From Streptomyces graminofaciens (GTDB lineage Bacteria > Actinomycetota > Actinomycetes > Streptomycetales > Streptomycetaceae), in assembly GCF_030294945.1 (NCBI RefSeq), contig NZ_AP018448.1:6850001-6914000 (forward strand): a DNA stretch of 64,000 bases. Direction: 5' to 3'. Below, piece after piece: positions 8,442 through 16,899 of the stretch (positions are counted from its first letter, which is position 1; each line of letters opens with the position of its first letter). The position numbers and the translations under genes were made by a program. Below the pieces are notes generated by a model. That model did no database searches. It was not told where the DNA came from and saw only the letters and a program-made list of their open reading frames with translations.

Positions 8442-8859
8442 CTTCCTGCGTCCCCCATCGGCGCGCGCGAAAGCCGCTGCTGTTGCTCCCGCGATCGGTG
8501 ATCCTCGTGATCCCTGCGATCCCTGCGAACACCGGTGATCCAGGGGATCCTGGTGATCCTTTGTGCTATTCCCGGCCAAGTCTGCCCCAGGGCAGTGACA
8601 CGTCAAGCGCGGTGCCCGTTCCGTGACCGTACGCGAAAGAAGCGTCGCGGAAGAGTTACAGGGGGCCTACGCCCGGTACACAGAACTTGCACGACTGCGC
8701 GCGTGACGGGTTTCATGGCCGATCCACAACGAACGCACCTTGCATTCCGTCTCGGACCGGCCTGTCGCACGGAGGCTGTAGCGTGGCCGACGGAGACCGT
8801 AAGACGGAGACCGTAACAAGAACCGCGCGGACCGCGGGCAGAAACGACGGCGAGGACTG
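8442..8859. promoter_or_regulatory. 418-base divergent region between two kinase genes
   Basis: No gene is seen here. It must hold the promoters of both kinases. The half next to the PASTA kinase carries a phased GATCC repeat (see 8500-8559), and the half next to the other kinase has short direct repeats of GGAGACCGTAA (about 8798-8817). I could not assign -10 or -35 boxes with confidence. Confidence 0.5.
8500..8559. repeat. GATCC repeats phased at 9 bp
   Basis: GATCC starts at 8500, 8509, 8518, 8537, 8546 and 8555. This makes two triplets with exact 9-base spacing, separated by 19 bases. Part of the array also forms the palindrome GGATCC. It lies in the 5' leader or promoter of the PASTA kinase gene. 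Confidence 0.85.
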
Positions 8860-10416
8860 ATGGCACAGCAGCAGCGCTCTCAGGGCCCGTCCGACCCCGA
8901 GGCGACTGGCGGCGGAATGTCGGACGCGCCGGAGTTGTGGGGCAACGGCGGGCTTGTCGGTGACGGTCGGTACCGGCTGACGCACAGACTCGGCCGGGGC
9001 GGCATGGCCGAGGTGTTCGCGGCCGAGGACGTACGACTCGGCCGTACGGTCGCGGTCAAGCTGCTCCGCTCCGATCTCGCCGAGGACCCGATCTCCAAGG
9101 CCCGCTTCACGCGCGAGGCCCAGTCGGTGGCCGGCCTCAACCACCACTCGATCGTGGCGGTCTACGACTCCGGTGAGGACGTCGTGAACGGCATGTCCGT
9201 GCCGTACATCGTCATGGAGCTGGTCGAGGGCCGTACGATCCGCGATCTGCTGATCAACGCGGAGGCGCCGGGCCCCGAGCAGGCGCTGATCATCGTCTCC
9301 GGCGTCCTCGAAGCACTCGCCTACTCCCACCAGCACGGCATCGTGCACCGCGACATCAAGCCCGCCAACGTCATCATCACCGACAACGGCGCGGTGAAGG
9401 TGATGGACTTCGGCATCGCGCGCGCCCTGCACGGGGCGTCGACGACGATGACGCAGACCGGCATGGTCATGGGCACGCCCCAGTACCTCTCCCCTGAGCA
9501 GGCGCTCGGCAAGGCCGTCGACCACCGCTCCGACCTGTACGCGACGGGCTGCCTCCTCTACGAGCTGCTCGCGCTCAGGCCCCCGTTCATCGGCGAGACG
9601 CCGCTGTCGGTGGTCTACCAGCACGTCCAGGACATCCCGGTGCCGCCCTCCGAGGTCTCGGAGGGAGCGGCACCGCCGGAGCTCGACGGGCTCGTCATGC
9701 GCTCCCTCGCCAAGGACCCCGACGACCGCTTCCAGACCGCCGAGGAGATGCGCGGCCTGGTCCAGTACGGCCTGCAGATGCTGTACGACCAGGGCGCCCA
9801 CACCGGCACCTGGAACACCGGGCCGGTCGCGATGCACGAGGGCCGGCACACGCCGCCCGGAGGCATGTCCGGTACGACGGTCATGCCGCACCCCGGCGAG
9901 ATGGGCACCTCGCAGATCCCGCAGCCGATCATCCCGGGCTACGGCGGTGGCGGCCGTGACGACGGCGGCTTCGAGAACCACGGCAACCGCGGCAGCGGCC
10001 GCGGCAAGCTGTGGATCCTCGCGGTGCTCGCGGTGATCGCCATCGCGGCGGGCGTCGCCCTGGCGCTGAACCAGACTGGCGACAAGGGCACCGGCAACGA
10101 CACCACGAAGACGCCGACGGCCACACCGTCCAAGACCAAGGACGCCACCGAGTCCCCGAGCGACGAGGCGACCGACGAAGCCACCGAGGACAGCAGCGGC
10201 TCCAACGACGACTACTACACCCCGTCGTCCAAGCCGTCCCCGACCTGGACCCCCTCCGAGACGCAGACCGAGCCGTCGGACGAGCCGAGCGACCCGGACC
10301 CGACGACGGCGGCCCCGACCACGGAGGAGCCGACCGACGAGCCGACCGACGAGCCGACCGACGAGGGCGACGACAGCGGCGGCGGTCTGACGGTCGGCAG
10401 CGACGGCGGAGTGTGA
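8860..10416 (+). CDS. Membrane Ser/Thr protein kinase with acidic Pro/Thr-rich extracellular tail
   Basis: A 518-residue Hanks-type kinase with Gly loop GRGGMAEV, catalytic Lys 67, HRDIKPAN (HRD 163-165), DFG 183-185 and SPEQ. One transmembrane helix (about 385-405, LWILAVLAVIAIAAGVALAL) is followed by about 110 residues of low-complexity Thr/Pro/Glu/Asp sequence, with EPTDEPTDEPTD repeats and no PASTA domain. The tail probably spans the wall without a folded sensor. The kinase domain is close to that of the divergent neighbour, so the two look like an ancient duplication with different outer parts. The start is ATG 8860, after GCGAGGACTG. Confidence 0.93.
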   Translation: MAQQQRSQGPSDPEATGGGMSDAPELWGNGGLVGDGRYRLTHRLGRGGMAEVFAAEDVRLGRTVAVKLLRSDLAEDPISKARFTREAQSVAGLNHHSIVAVYDSGEDVVNGMSVPYIVMELVEGRTIRDLLINAEAPGPEQALIIVSGVLEALAYSHQHGIVHRDIKPANVIITDNGAVKVMDFGIARALHGASTTMTQTGMVMGTPQYLSPEQALGKAVDHRSDLYATGCLLYELLALRPPFIGETPLSVVYQHVQDIPVPPSEVSEGAAPPELDGLVMRSLAKDPDDRFQTAEEMRGLVQYGLQMLYDQGAHTGTWNTGPVAMHEGRHTPPGGMSGTTVMPHPGEMGTSQIPQPIIPGYGGGGRDDGGFENHGNRGSGRGKLWILAVLAVIAIAAGVALALNQTGDKGTGNDTTKTPTATPSKTKDATESPSDEATDEATEDSSGSNDDYYTPSSKPSPTWTPSETQTEPSDEPSDPDPTTAAPTTEEPTDEPTDEPTDEGDDSGGGLTVGSDGGV

Positions 10417-10421
10417 CTCAG

Positions 10422-10444
10422 GAGGGTCCCCTCGCGGGACCCTC
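10422..10444. terminator. Terminator after kinase gene
   Basis: GAGGGTCCC (10422-10430), loop CTCGC and GGGACCCTC (10436-10444) form a perfect 9-bp stem six bases after the kinase stop codon. It is shared with the convergent gene at 10511. Confidence 0.85.
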
Positions 10445-10510
10445 TCGCTCTGCCCGCGACCCTTCACCCCCGAGACCGGTTACCCCGCGGGCGTTCACCC
10501 CCGAGACCGT

Positions 10511-11545
10511 TCACTCCACGAACGCCTCGCACACCGCGTCGTACTCCCGTGTCCACCACACCACCAGCGCCGAGGCCGCCGGGAACTGCGGATCGGCGCG
10601 GGTGTCGCCGCGCTCGTAGTGCCAGCGCAGCATCCAGAAGTCGTTGAGCCGCTCCCACCAGACCCGGTGCACGGCGGCGGCCAGTTCGGAGGACGTGGCG
10701 CCCGCCGCGCGGCGGTACGCGCGGGCGTACGCCCGTACCTTCGGCAGATCCAGGGCGCCGACGGGCCGGACGAAGAAGATCAGGCCCGCGCGGACCGCCT
10801 CCTCCGCCCGGGGCTGCACACCGAGCCGGTCCCAGTCGACGATCGCGGCGGGCACGTCGGGCGCGTCGTCCCGGTAGAGCACGTTGAACGGATGGAAGTC
10901 CCCGTGCACCCAGCCCACGGGACCGCCCCGGGGCGGGCGCCGGTCCGCGTGCCGGCGCAGCAGCGCGCGCCGTTCCAGCAGCCGGTGCCGGGCGAGCGCG
11001 TCGAAGGCGTCGGACGGCCGGTGCCGGCGCACCCGGCCGAGCAGGTCGTCGATGAGGGCGAACGTGTCGTTCGGATCGGCGCTCCTCGGGGGCGCCTGTC
11101 GTCGCCGCGCGGGCATCACCCGCTCCAGGGACGCGTGGACGACGCCGAGCAGCGCCCCGAGGCGGGCGCACTGCCCCGTGGTGAGCTGCCCGCCGTGCCG
11201 GTGCCGTCCGTCGACCCACGGGTGCAGGGCGTACGCGTGGCCGCCGACCACCGCGACCGTACGCCCGTCGTGTCCGGCCAGCGGCGGGGCCACCGGTACG
11301 CCCAGGTCGGCCAGGCGCTGGGTGGCCCGGTGCTGGCGGGCGATGGCGGTCGGGTGGGCGGTCTCGGGGTCGAAGTGGTGCTTGAGGAAGTACCGGCCCC
11401 GGGTCGTGGAGAGCCGGTAGCCGCGGTTGAGCAGCCCCTCGACGACGGGTTCACAGGCCACCGCCGACCCGGCGGCGTACCGCTTGAGGAGGGGGCCGAG
11501 AGGGGTCGCGTGGAGCACGACCGGTGGTACAGATGAGCGCGGCAC
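10511..11545 (-). CDS. APH-fold phosphotransferase (aminoglycoside/choline kinase-like)
   Basis: About 344 residues from GTG 11545. The kinase-like fold is shown by WVHGDFHPFNVLY (catalytic Brenner motif HGDxxxxN) followed by AAIVDWDRLG, the metal-binding Asp segment. The N-lobe contains YFLKHH, with the likely ATP-binding Lys. Members phosphorylate antibiotics, homoserine, choline or sugars; this one cannot be assigned a substrate and is more likely metabolic. The open frame extends to GTG 11587, but neither start has a ribosome site. A TAACAT box lies seven bases before GTG 11545, which would fit leaderless expression. It is a single gene, convergent with the upstream kinase. Confidence 0.75.
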   Translation of the reverse strand: MPRSSVPPVVLHATPLGPLLKRYAAGSAVACEPVVEGLLNRGYRLSTTRGRYFLKHHFDPETAHPTAIARQHRATQRLADLGVPVAPPLAGHDGRTVAVVGGHAYALHPWVDGRHRHGGQLTTGQCARLGALLGVVHASLERVMPARRRQAPPRSADPNDTFALIDDLLGRVRRHRPSDAFDALARHRLLERRALLRRHADRRPPRGGPVGWVHGDFHPFNVLYRDDAPDVPAAIVDWDRLGVQPRAEEAVRAGLIFFVRPVGALDLPKVRAYARAYRRAAGATSSELAAAVHRVWWERLNDFWMLRWHYERGDTRADPQFPAASALVVWWTREYDAVCEAFVE

Positions 11546-12003
11546 GCGCCAGATGTTAGGGCAACCGCCGAGTCGCTGACCTCGCACCTGTCACGGACAG
11601 TCGTTACCGATCACAGAGTGGCGTGTCGATCGGCCAAGTGGCCGGAAAAGGCCGCCCTGGCGAACTCTTCCCGAGGCCGGGGTGGCCGGGATAACGTGCC
11701 CGTGTTCCGGCCCCCTGTCAGGCTGTAACCAGTGCTGTGACCAGCGACTGTTCCCGACCGAACGCGAGGTACTAGGAGTTCCAAGTAGAAAGTACTTGGA
11801 AATCCAAGGAAAAACGCAGGTCAGGAGGGGTTTCACAGGAATGTGGAGCACTGGGTAACGTGCCTCGTGCAGGGCGCTCGCCGGGGCACCTGTCACGTCT
11901 GTTCCCGGCCAAGGGCACCCACCCCGTGCACGGGTCACCGGGACCAGACGAGCCGCACTGGTCTTCCGGCGACCCCGGGGGCCGGACCGACGGAGGAGCA
12001 CAC
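11546..12003. promoter_or_regulatory. 458-base upstream region of the bkd operon
   Basis: No gene is seen. The region separates the APH-like gene from bkdA and is AT-richer than its surroundings at 11760-11815. It includes the TCCAAG palindrome (11779-11808) and the bkdA ribosome site GGAGGAG at 11991-11997. Confidence 0.55.
11779..11808. promoter_or_regulatory. Candidate operator: TCCAAG inverted repeats upstream of bkdABC
   Basis: TTCCAAGTA (11779-11787) and TACTTGGAA (11793-11801) form a perfect 9-bp inverted repeat with a 5-base spacer. The last arm also forms CTTGGA-AA-TCCAAG (11795-11808) with a third half-site. Three TCCAAG boxes in alternating orientation within 30 bases suggest cooperative binding of a dimeric regulator. 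The site is about 195 bases before the bkdA start, in an otherwise gene-free region. Confidence 0.6.
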
Positions 12004-13209
12004 GTGACCGTGGAGAGCACTGCCGCGCGCAAGCCGCGACGCAGCGCCGCAGGCAAGGCCGGCACCACCGGCGCCAAGCGCACCACTGCCGCCAAGAGGC
12101 CGCAGAGCACAGAGCCCGAACTCGTCCAGCTGCTGACGCCCGAGGGCAAACGCGTGAAGAACGCGCAGACCGCCGCGTACGACGCGTACGTCGCCGACAT
12201 CACCCCCGACGAGCTGCGCGGCCTGTACCGCGACATGGTGCTCACCCGTCGTTTCGACGCCGAGGCCACCTCTTTGCAGCGCCAGGGCGAGCTGGGGCTG
12301 TGGGCTTCGCTGCTCGGCCAGGAGGCCGCGCAGATCGGCTCGGGCCGGGCCACCCGCGAGGACGACTACGTCTTCCCGACCTACCGCGAGCACGGCGTCG
12401 CCTGGTGCCGGGGCGTCGACCCGACCAACCTGCTGGGCATGTTCCGCGGCGTGAACAACGGTGGCTGGGACCCGAACAGCAACAACTTCCACCTCTACAC
12501 GATCGTCATCGGCTCCCAGGCGCTGCACGCCACGGGCTACGCCATGGGCATCACCAAGGACGGCGCCGACTCGGCGGTCATCGCCTACTTCGGTGACGGC
12601 GCCTCCAGCCAGGGCGACGTCGCGGAGGCGTTCACCTTCTCCGCGGTCTACAACGCGCCCGTCGTGTTCTTCTGCCAGAACAACCAGTGGGCCATCTCCG
12701 AGCCCACCGAGAAGCAGACCCGCGTCCCGCTCTACCAGCGCGCGCAGGGCTTCGGCTTCCCCGGCGTCCGCGTCGACGGCAACGACGTGCTCGCCTGCCT
12801 CGCGGTCACCAAGTGGGCGCTGGAGCGGGCCCGCGGCGGCGAGGGCCCGACCCTCGTCGAGGCGTACACCTACCGCATGGGCGCGCACACCACCTCCGAC
12901 GACCCGACCCGCTACCGCCACGACGACGAGCGGGTGGCCTGGGAGGCCAAGGACCCGATCGCGCGCCTGCGCAGCTACCTCGAGAACGAAACGGACACGA
13001 ACGAGGGATTCTTCGCGGAACTAGAGGCCGAGAGCGAGGCGTTGGGAAGGCGAGTGCGCGAAGTGGTGCGTGCCATGCCGGACCCGGACCACTTCGCCAT
13101 CTTCGAGAACGCGTACGCGGACGGACACGCGCTCGTGGACGAGGAGCGCGCCCAGTTCGCGGCGTACCAGGCGTCGTTCGCCGACACGGACGAAGAGGAG
13201 GGCAAGTAA
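12004..13209 (+). CDS. bkdA: Branched-chain 2-oxo acid dehydrogenase E1 alpha subunit
   Basis: A 401-residue thiamine diphosphate-dependent subunit that decarboxylates the keto acids of Val, Leu and Ile. It shows the ThDP motif, YFGDGASSQGDVAEAFTFSAVYNAPVVFFCQNN (GDG to NN), and the phosphorylation-loop region RMGAHTTSDDPTRYR. About 45 basic Ala/Lys/Thr residues precede the folded part. GTG 12004 is chosen because GGAGGAG lies seven bases upstream; the frame is open back to 11860. bkdB starts three bases after its stop codon. In Streptomyces this complex makes the branched starter acyl-CoAs for fatty acid and polyketide synthesis. Confidence 0.94.
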   Translation: MTVESTAARKPRRSAAGKAGTTGAKRTTAAKRPQSTEPELVQLLTPEGKRVKNAQTAAYDAYVADITPDELRGLYRDMVLTRRFDAEATSLQRQGELGLWASLLGQEAAQIGSGRATREDDYVFPTYREHGVAWCRGVDPTNLLGMFRGVNNGGWDPNSNNFHLYTIVIGSQALHATGYAMGITKDGADSAVIAYFGDGASSQGDVAEAFTFSAVYNAPVVFFCQNNQWAISEPTEKQTRVPLYQRAQGFGFPGVRVDGNDVLACLAVTKWALERARGGEGPTLVEAYTYRMGAHTTSDDPTRYRHDDERVAWEAKDPIARLRSYLENETDTNEGFFAELEAESEALGRRVREVVRAMPDPDHFAIFENAYADGHALVDEERAQFAAYQASFADTDEEEGK

Positions 13210-13212
13210 GCG

Positions 13213-14232
13213 ATGACCGCACAGACAGCCGCCGTGCAGACGGCGGGTCAGTCCGCCGTGAAGAACATGGCGATCGCCAAGGCGATCAACGAATCGCTGC
13301 GCAAGGCCCTCGAAACCGACCCCAAGGTCCTCGTCATGGGTGAGGACGTCGGCAAGCTCGGCGGTGTCTTCCGGGTGACGGACGGCCTCCAGAAGGACTT
13401 CGGCGAGGACCGCGTCATCGACACCCCGCTCGCCGAGTCGGGCATCGTCGGCACGGCCATCGGCCTGGCCCTGCGCGGCTACCGCCCGGTGGTCGAGATC
13501 CAGTTCGACGGTTTCGTCTTCCCCGCGTACGACCAGATCGTCACCCAGCTCGCGAAGATGCACGCCCGCTCACTGGGCAAGGTCAAGCTCCCCGTCGTCG
13601 TCCGGATCCCGTACGGCGGCGGCATCGGCGCGGTCGAGCACCACTCGGAGTCCCCGGAGGCGCTGTTCGCGCATGTGGCGGGCCTGAAGATCGTCTCCCC
13701 GTCCAACGCGTCGGACGCCTACTGGATGATGCAGCAGGCCATCCAGAGCGACGACCCGGTGATCTTCTTCGAGCCGAAGCGCCGCTACTGGGACAAGGCC
13801 GAGGTCAACGCTGACGCGATCCCCGGCCCGCTGCACAAGGCGAAGGTCGTCCGGGAGGGCACGGACCTCACGCTCGTCGCGTACGGCCCGATGGTGAAGC
13901 TCTGCCAGGAGGTCGCCGACGCGGCGGCCGAGGAAGGCAGGTCCCTGGAGGTCCTGGACCTCAGGTCCGTCTCTCCGCTGGACTTCGACTCGATCCAGGC
14001 CTCGGTGGAGAAGACCCGCCGCCTGGTCGTCGTCCATGAGGCCCCGGTGTTCTTCGGCTCGGGCGCGGAGATCGCCGCCCGGATCACGGAGCGCTGCTTC
14101 TACCACCTGGAGGCCCCGGTGCTCAGGGTCGGCGGCTATCACGCCCCGTACCCACCGGCGCGCCTGGAGGAGGAGTACCTCCCGGGTCTGGACCGGGTGC
14201 TCGACGCCGTCGACCGCTCGCTGGCGTACTGA
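13213..14232 (+). CDS. bkdB: Branched-chain 2-oxo acid dehydrogenase E1 beta subunit
   Basis: A 339-residue transketolase-like subunit. Conserved stretches include MGEDVGKLGGVFRVTDGL, DTPLAESGIVGTAIGLALRGYRPVVEIQFDGF, RIPYGGGIGAVEHHSESPEALFAHVAGLKIVSPS and the C-terminal VLRVGGYHAPYP. It completes the E1 alpha2/beta2 active site with the upstream gene product. ATG 13213 follows GGAGGGCAAGTAAGCG. The tight spacing (3 bases to bkdA, 11 to bkdC) implies one transcript and a fixed subunit ratio. Confidence 0.94.
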   Translation: MTAQTAAVQTAGQSAVKNMAIAKAINESLRKALETDPKVLVMGEDVGKLGGVFRVTDGLQKDFGEDRVIDTPLAESGIVGTAIGLALRGYRPVVEIQFDGFVFPAYDQIVTQLAKMHARSLGKVKLPVVVRIPYGGGIGAVEHHSESPEALFAHVAGLKIVSPSNASDAYWMMQQAIQSDDPVIFFEPKRRYWDKAEVNADAIPGPLHKAKVVREGTDLTLVAYGPMVKLCQEVADAAAEEGRSLEVLDLRSVSPLDFDSIQASVEKTRRLVVVHEAPVFFGSGAEIAARITERCFYHLEAPVLRVGGYHAPYPPARLEEEYLPGLDRVLDAVDRSLAY

Positions 14233-14243
14233 GGGAGAGGTCC

Positions 14244-15677
14244 GTGACGACGATGACAGACACGTCCGTTCGCGAGTTCAAGATGCCCGACGTGGGCGAG
14301 GGACTCACCGAGGCCGAGATCCTCAAGTGGTACGTCCAGCCCGGTGACACGGTCACCGACGGCCAGGTCGTCTGCGAGGTCGAGACGGCGAAGGCCGCCG
14401 TCGAACTGCCCATCCCCTACGACGGTGTCGTGCGCGAGTTGCACTTCCCCGAGGGCACGACGGTGGACGTGGGCACGTCCATCATCGCGGTGGCCGTGGC
14501 AGGGGGCGCCGCCCCCGTACCGGTCGAGGAGGCGGCTCCCGCGAAGCCGGCGGCCGCGCCCAGGGGAGAGCCCAAGCCCGCCCCGGCCAAGACCCAGGGC
14601 CGCACGCCGGTCCTCGTCGGGTACGGCGTCGCCGAGTCCTCCACGAAGCGCCGCCCGCGCAAGGGAGTTCCGGCCGTCGCGGCCCCCGCGGAGGAAACGC
14701 TGTACGGGGCCACCGCGCTCCAGGGCATCCAGGGCGAGCTGAACGGACACGGGGCGGTTCTGCAGCAGCGCCCCCTCGCGAAGCCGCCGGTGCGCAAGCT
14801 GGCCAAGGACCTCGGGGTGGACCTCGCGACGGTCACCCCGTCCGGCCCGGACGGCATCATCACGCGCGAGGACGTGCACGCGGCGGCGACCCCCGCCTCC
14901 GTGGAAGCTCCGGTCCCGGCGGCCGTCCCCGTGCAGGCCCCGGCGCCCGTGGTGTCGTACGACGGCGCGCGGGAGACCCGGATCCCGATCAAGGGTGTCC
15001 GCAAGGCGACGGCGGCGGCGATGGTCGGCTCGGCGTTCACGGCGCCGCATGTCACGGAGTTCGTGACGATCGACGTGACGCGCACGCTGAAGCTGGTCGA
15101 GGAACTGAAGCAGGCCCCCGAGAACTACGGGATGCAGGGCCTGCGGGTGAACCCGCTCCTGCTGATCGCCAAGGCCCTGCTGGTCGCCATCAGGCGCAAC
15201 CCGGACATCAACGCGTCCTGGGACGAGGCGAGCCAGGAGATCGTGGTCAAGCACTATGTGAACCTGGGCATCGCGGCGGCCACCCCGCGCGGTCTGATCG
15301 TGCCGAACATCAAGGACGCGCACGCCAAGACGCTGCCGCAGCTGGCCGAGTCCCTCGGGGAGCTGGTGTCCACGGCGAAGGAGGGCCGGACCTCGCCGGC
15401 GGCCATGCAGGGCGGCACGGTGACCATCACCAACGTCGGCGTCTTCGGCATCGACACGGGCACGCCGATTCTCAACCCCGGTGAGTCGGCGATCCTGGCG
15501 GTCGGCGCGATCAGGCTCCAGCCGTGGGTCCACAAGGGCAAGGTCAAGCCCCGCCAGGTCACCACCCTGGCGCTGAGCTTCGACCACCGACTGGTGGACG
15601 GGGAGTTGGGCTCCAAGGTGCTGGGGGATGTGGCGGCGATTCTGGAGCAGCCGAAGAGGTTGATCACTTGGGCGTGA
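14244..15677 (+). CDS. bkdC: Branched-chain 2-oxo acid dehydrogenase E2, dihydrolipoamide acyltransferase
   Basis: A 477-residue E2 core. One lipoyl domain (about 10-85) has lipoyl-Lys 50 in VETAKAAVE. An Ala/Pro linker is followed by the peripheral subunit-binding domain (about 180-215, VRKLAKDLGVDLATVTPSGPDGIITREDV). The catalytic domain ends in DHRLVDGE, with active-site His 448 and Asp 452. It transfers the branched acyl group from lipoate to CoA. GTG 14244 follows GAGGGAGAGG. No E3 (dihydrolipoamide dehydrogenase) gene is nearby, so E3 must be shared. A strong terminator follows. Confidence 0.94.
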   Translation: MTTMTDTSVREFKMPDVGEGLTEAEILKWYVQPGDTVTDGQVVCEVETAKAAVELPIPYDGVVRELHFPEGTTVDVGTSIIAVAVAGGAAPVPVEEAAPAKPAAAPRGEPKPAPAKTQGRTPVLVGYGVAESSTKRRPRKGVPAVAAPAEETLYGATALQGIQGELNGHGAVLQQRPLAKPPVRKLAKDLGVDLATVTPSGPDGIITREDVHAAATPASVEAPVPAAVPVQAPAPVVSYDGARETRIPIKGVRKATAAAMVGSAFTAPHVTEFVTIDVTRTLKLVEELKQAPENYGMQGLRVNPLLLIAKALLVAIRRNPDINASWDEASQEIVVKHYVNLGIAAATPRGLIVPNIKDAHAKTLPQLAESLGELVSTAKEGRTSPAAMQGGTVTITNVGVFGIDTGTPILNPGESAILAVGAIRLQPWVHKGKVKPRQVTTLALSFDHRLVDGELGSKVLGDVAAILEQPKRLITWA

Positions 15678-15703
15678 GGCCCTCGGCCGGATAGGCTCAG
15701 CCC

Positions 15704-15744
15704 GAAGGGGTCGGTCGCAAATTCGTCTTGCGACCGACCCCTTC
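15704..15744. terminator. Strong bidirectional terminator after bkdC
   Basis: A perfect 17-bp inverted repeat (15704-15720 with 15728-15744; GAAGGGGTCGGTCGCAA and its complement) closes on the loop ATTCGTC. It separates the convergent bkdC and Bro-N genes. Confidence 0.92.
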
Positions 15745-15768
15745 TGCTGTGGCCTTGTTTGGTTCTTG

Positions 15769-16731
15769 TCAGCGCTGGTTGAGCACGTACACGGGCGCCC
15801 CGTCCTCCGCCGCCCCCTGAGGACGGATGCAGGCGTGCTTGCGCAGCAGCCGGAGACACTCGTTGACGCGGTGCACCGACAGCCCCGTACGGGCGGCGAT
15901 CGCCTCCAACGGTTGACGCAGCTCACCCTCCTCGACGAGCACCGGGGCGATCACCACGGCGACCGTCCATACGTCCGCCGTCACGGACAGCCGCTCCCGC
16001 CAGTCGGCCAGCACGGCCTCGGTGGTCGGACGTGCTGAGAACGCGGTGTCGGTGGGTGTCGGCCGGTCGACAGCCAGGACGTCGAGCCTGTTCGCGATGC
16101 GTTCCATGGCCTGGGCGATGGCTTGCTGGGCGGTGAGCGTTTGCCGTTGCATATCAACCATGTCCCTTTGCAGGGCAAGTGATTCATGCTGGGCGGCGGC
16201 GAGCTGCTCGTCCGCCTGGAGGTTGCGCTCCTCCAGCCGGACGATGGCCTCGGCGACCTGCTCGGGCATGGCGTAGGCGACGGGCGCGCCCGGCTCGGAG
16301 GGTTGTACCTCGGCCTCCTCAAGGGTGTAGGAGCCCTCGCGCTGAATGGTCTCGATCACCTCGGCGACCCACTGTTTGAAGGGGGCGCATTCAGGTTTGG
16401 TGCAGGCGCTGACGAGCAGGATCAGACCCTGGAGATCGATGAGATTCAGGTCTCGACGCCACTCTCGACCTGCGGGAACGCTGAGACCGTAACCTCCAGT
16501 TAGGGTCTCAAGAATTTCTCGATGGCCCTCCGGGACATGGTCGGAGAGAGCCTTCTGCGTGTTGGTGTGCCCCAACTTCTTGCAGACATCCACCGCCGGA
16601 AACCAGTGGGTCCCGTCAGGCATGGTGAGCCGACGGACCCGGGCTCCGGTGGCCGCGTAGACGAAGTCTCCGGCGTCGATCGCGTCCTGCTGTGTGCGCG
16701 GGTCGGGCTGGTGCTTGCTGGGTTCGATCAT
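15769..16731 (-). CDS. Bro-N domain protein (phage antirepressor-like)
   Basis: A 320-residue protein from ATG 16731, which has a very good GGAGGTGG ribosome site. Residues about 25-130 match a BRO N-terminal DNA-binding domain (VRRLTMPDGTHWFPAVDVCKKLGHTNTQKALSDHVPE, then LNLIDLQGLILLVSACTKPECAPFKQWVAEVI). A coiled-coil segment follows (about 170-230, RLEERNLQADEQLAAAQHESLALQRDMVDMQRQ). The C-terminus resembles a winged helix (LEAIAARTGLSVHRVNECLRLLRKHACI). Bro-N proteins are common in phages, but no other phage gene is nearby. This looks like a domesticated regulator, probably DNA-binding; its targets are unknown. Confidence 0.8.
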   Translation of the reverse strand: MIEPSKHQPDPRTQQDAIDAGDFVYAATGARVRRLTMPDGTHWFPAVDVCKKLGHTNTQKALSDHVPEGHREILETLTGGYGLSVPAGREWRRDLNLIDLQGLILLVSACTKPECAPFKQWVAEVIETIQREGSYTLEEAEVQPSEPGAPVAYAMPEQVAEAIVRLEERNLQADEQLAAAQHESLALQRDMVDMQRQTLTAQQAIAQAMERIANRLDVLAVDRPTPTDTAFSARPTTEAVLADWRERLSVTADVWTVAVVIAPVLVEEGELRQPLEAIAARTGLSVHRVNECLRLLRKHACIRPQGAAEDGAPVYVLNQR

Positions 16732-16845
16732 CTGAACCACCTCCGTCCTGGAACGTAGGGCGGAGCAAATCGAATATGCCAGCCAGCTCAACGATGTTCA
16801 CTATTGCGAGCGAAGCTTGTCTGTTCGGCTTGCGGCGCAATGACA

Positions 16846-16877
16846 AGGGGGCCACCGCTGATGAGCGGTGGCCCCCT
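16846..16877. terminator. Terminator of the DD-peptidase gene
   Basis: AGGGGGCCACCGCT (16846-16859), loop GATG and AGCGGTGGCCCCCT (16864-16877) form a perfect 14-bp stem, 23 bases beyond the stop codon of the leftward gene. Confidence 0.9.
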
Positions 16878-16899
16878 GCGCGTAGGCGTGCCGGAGAGG

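Noticed and set aside
8713..10467. A 584-codon leftward frame opposite the second kinase gene.
   Set aside because: It is a shadow frame with Arg/Val/Gly bias. The plus strand encodes a clear kinase.
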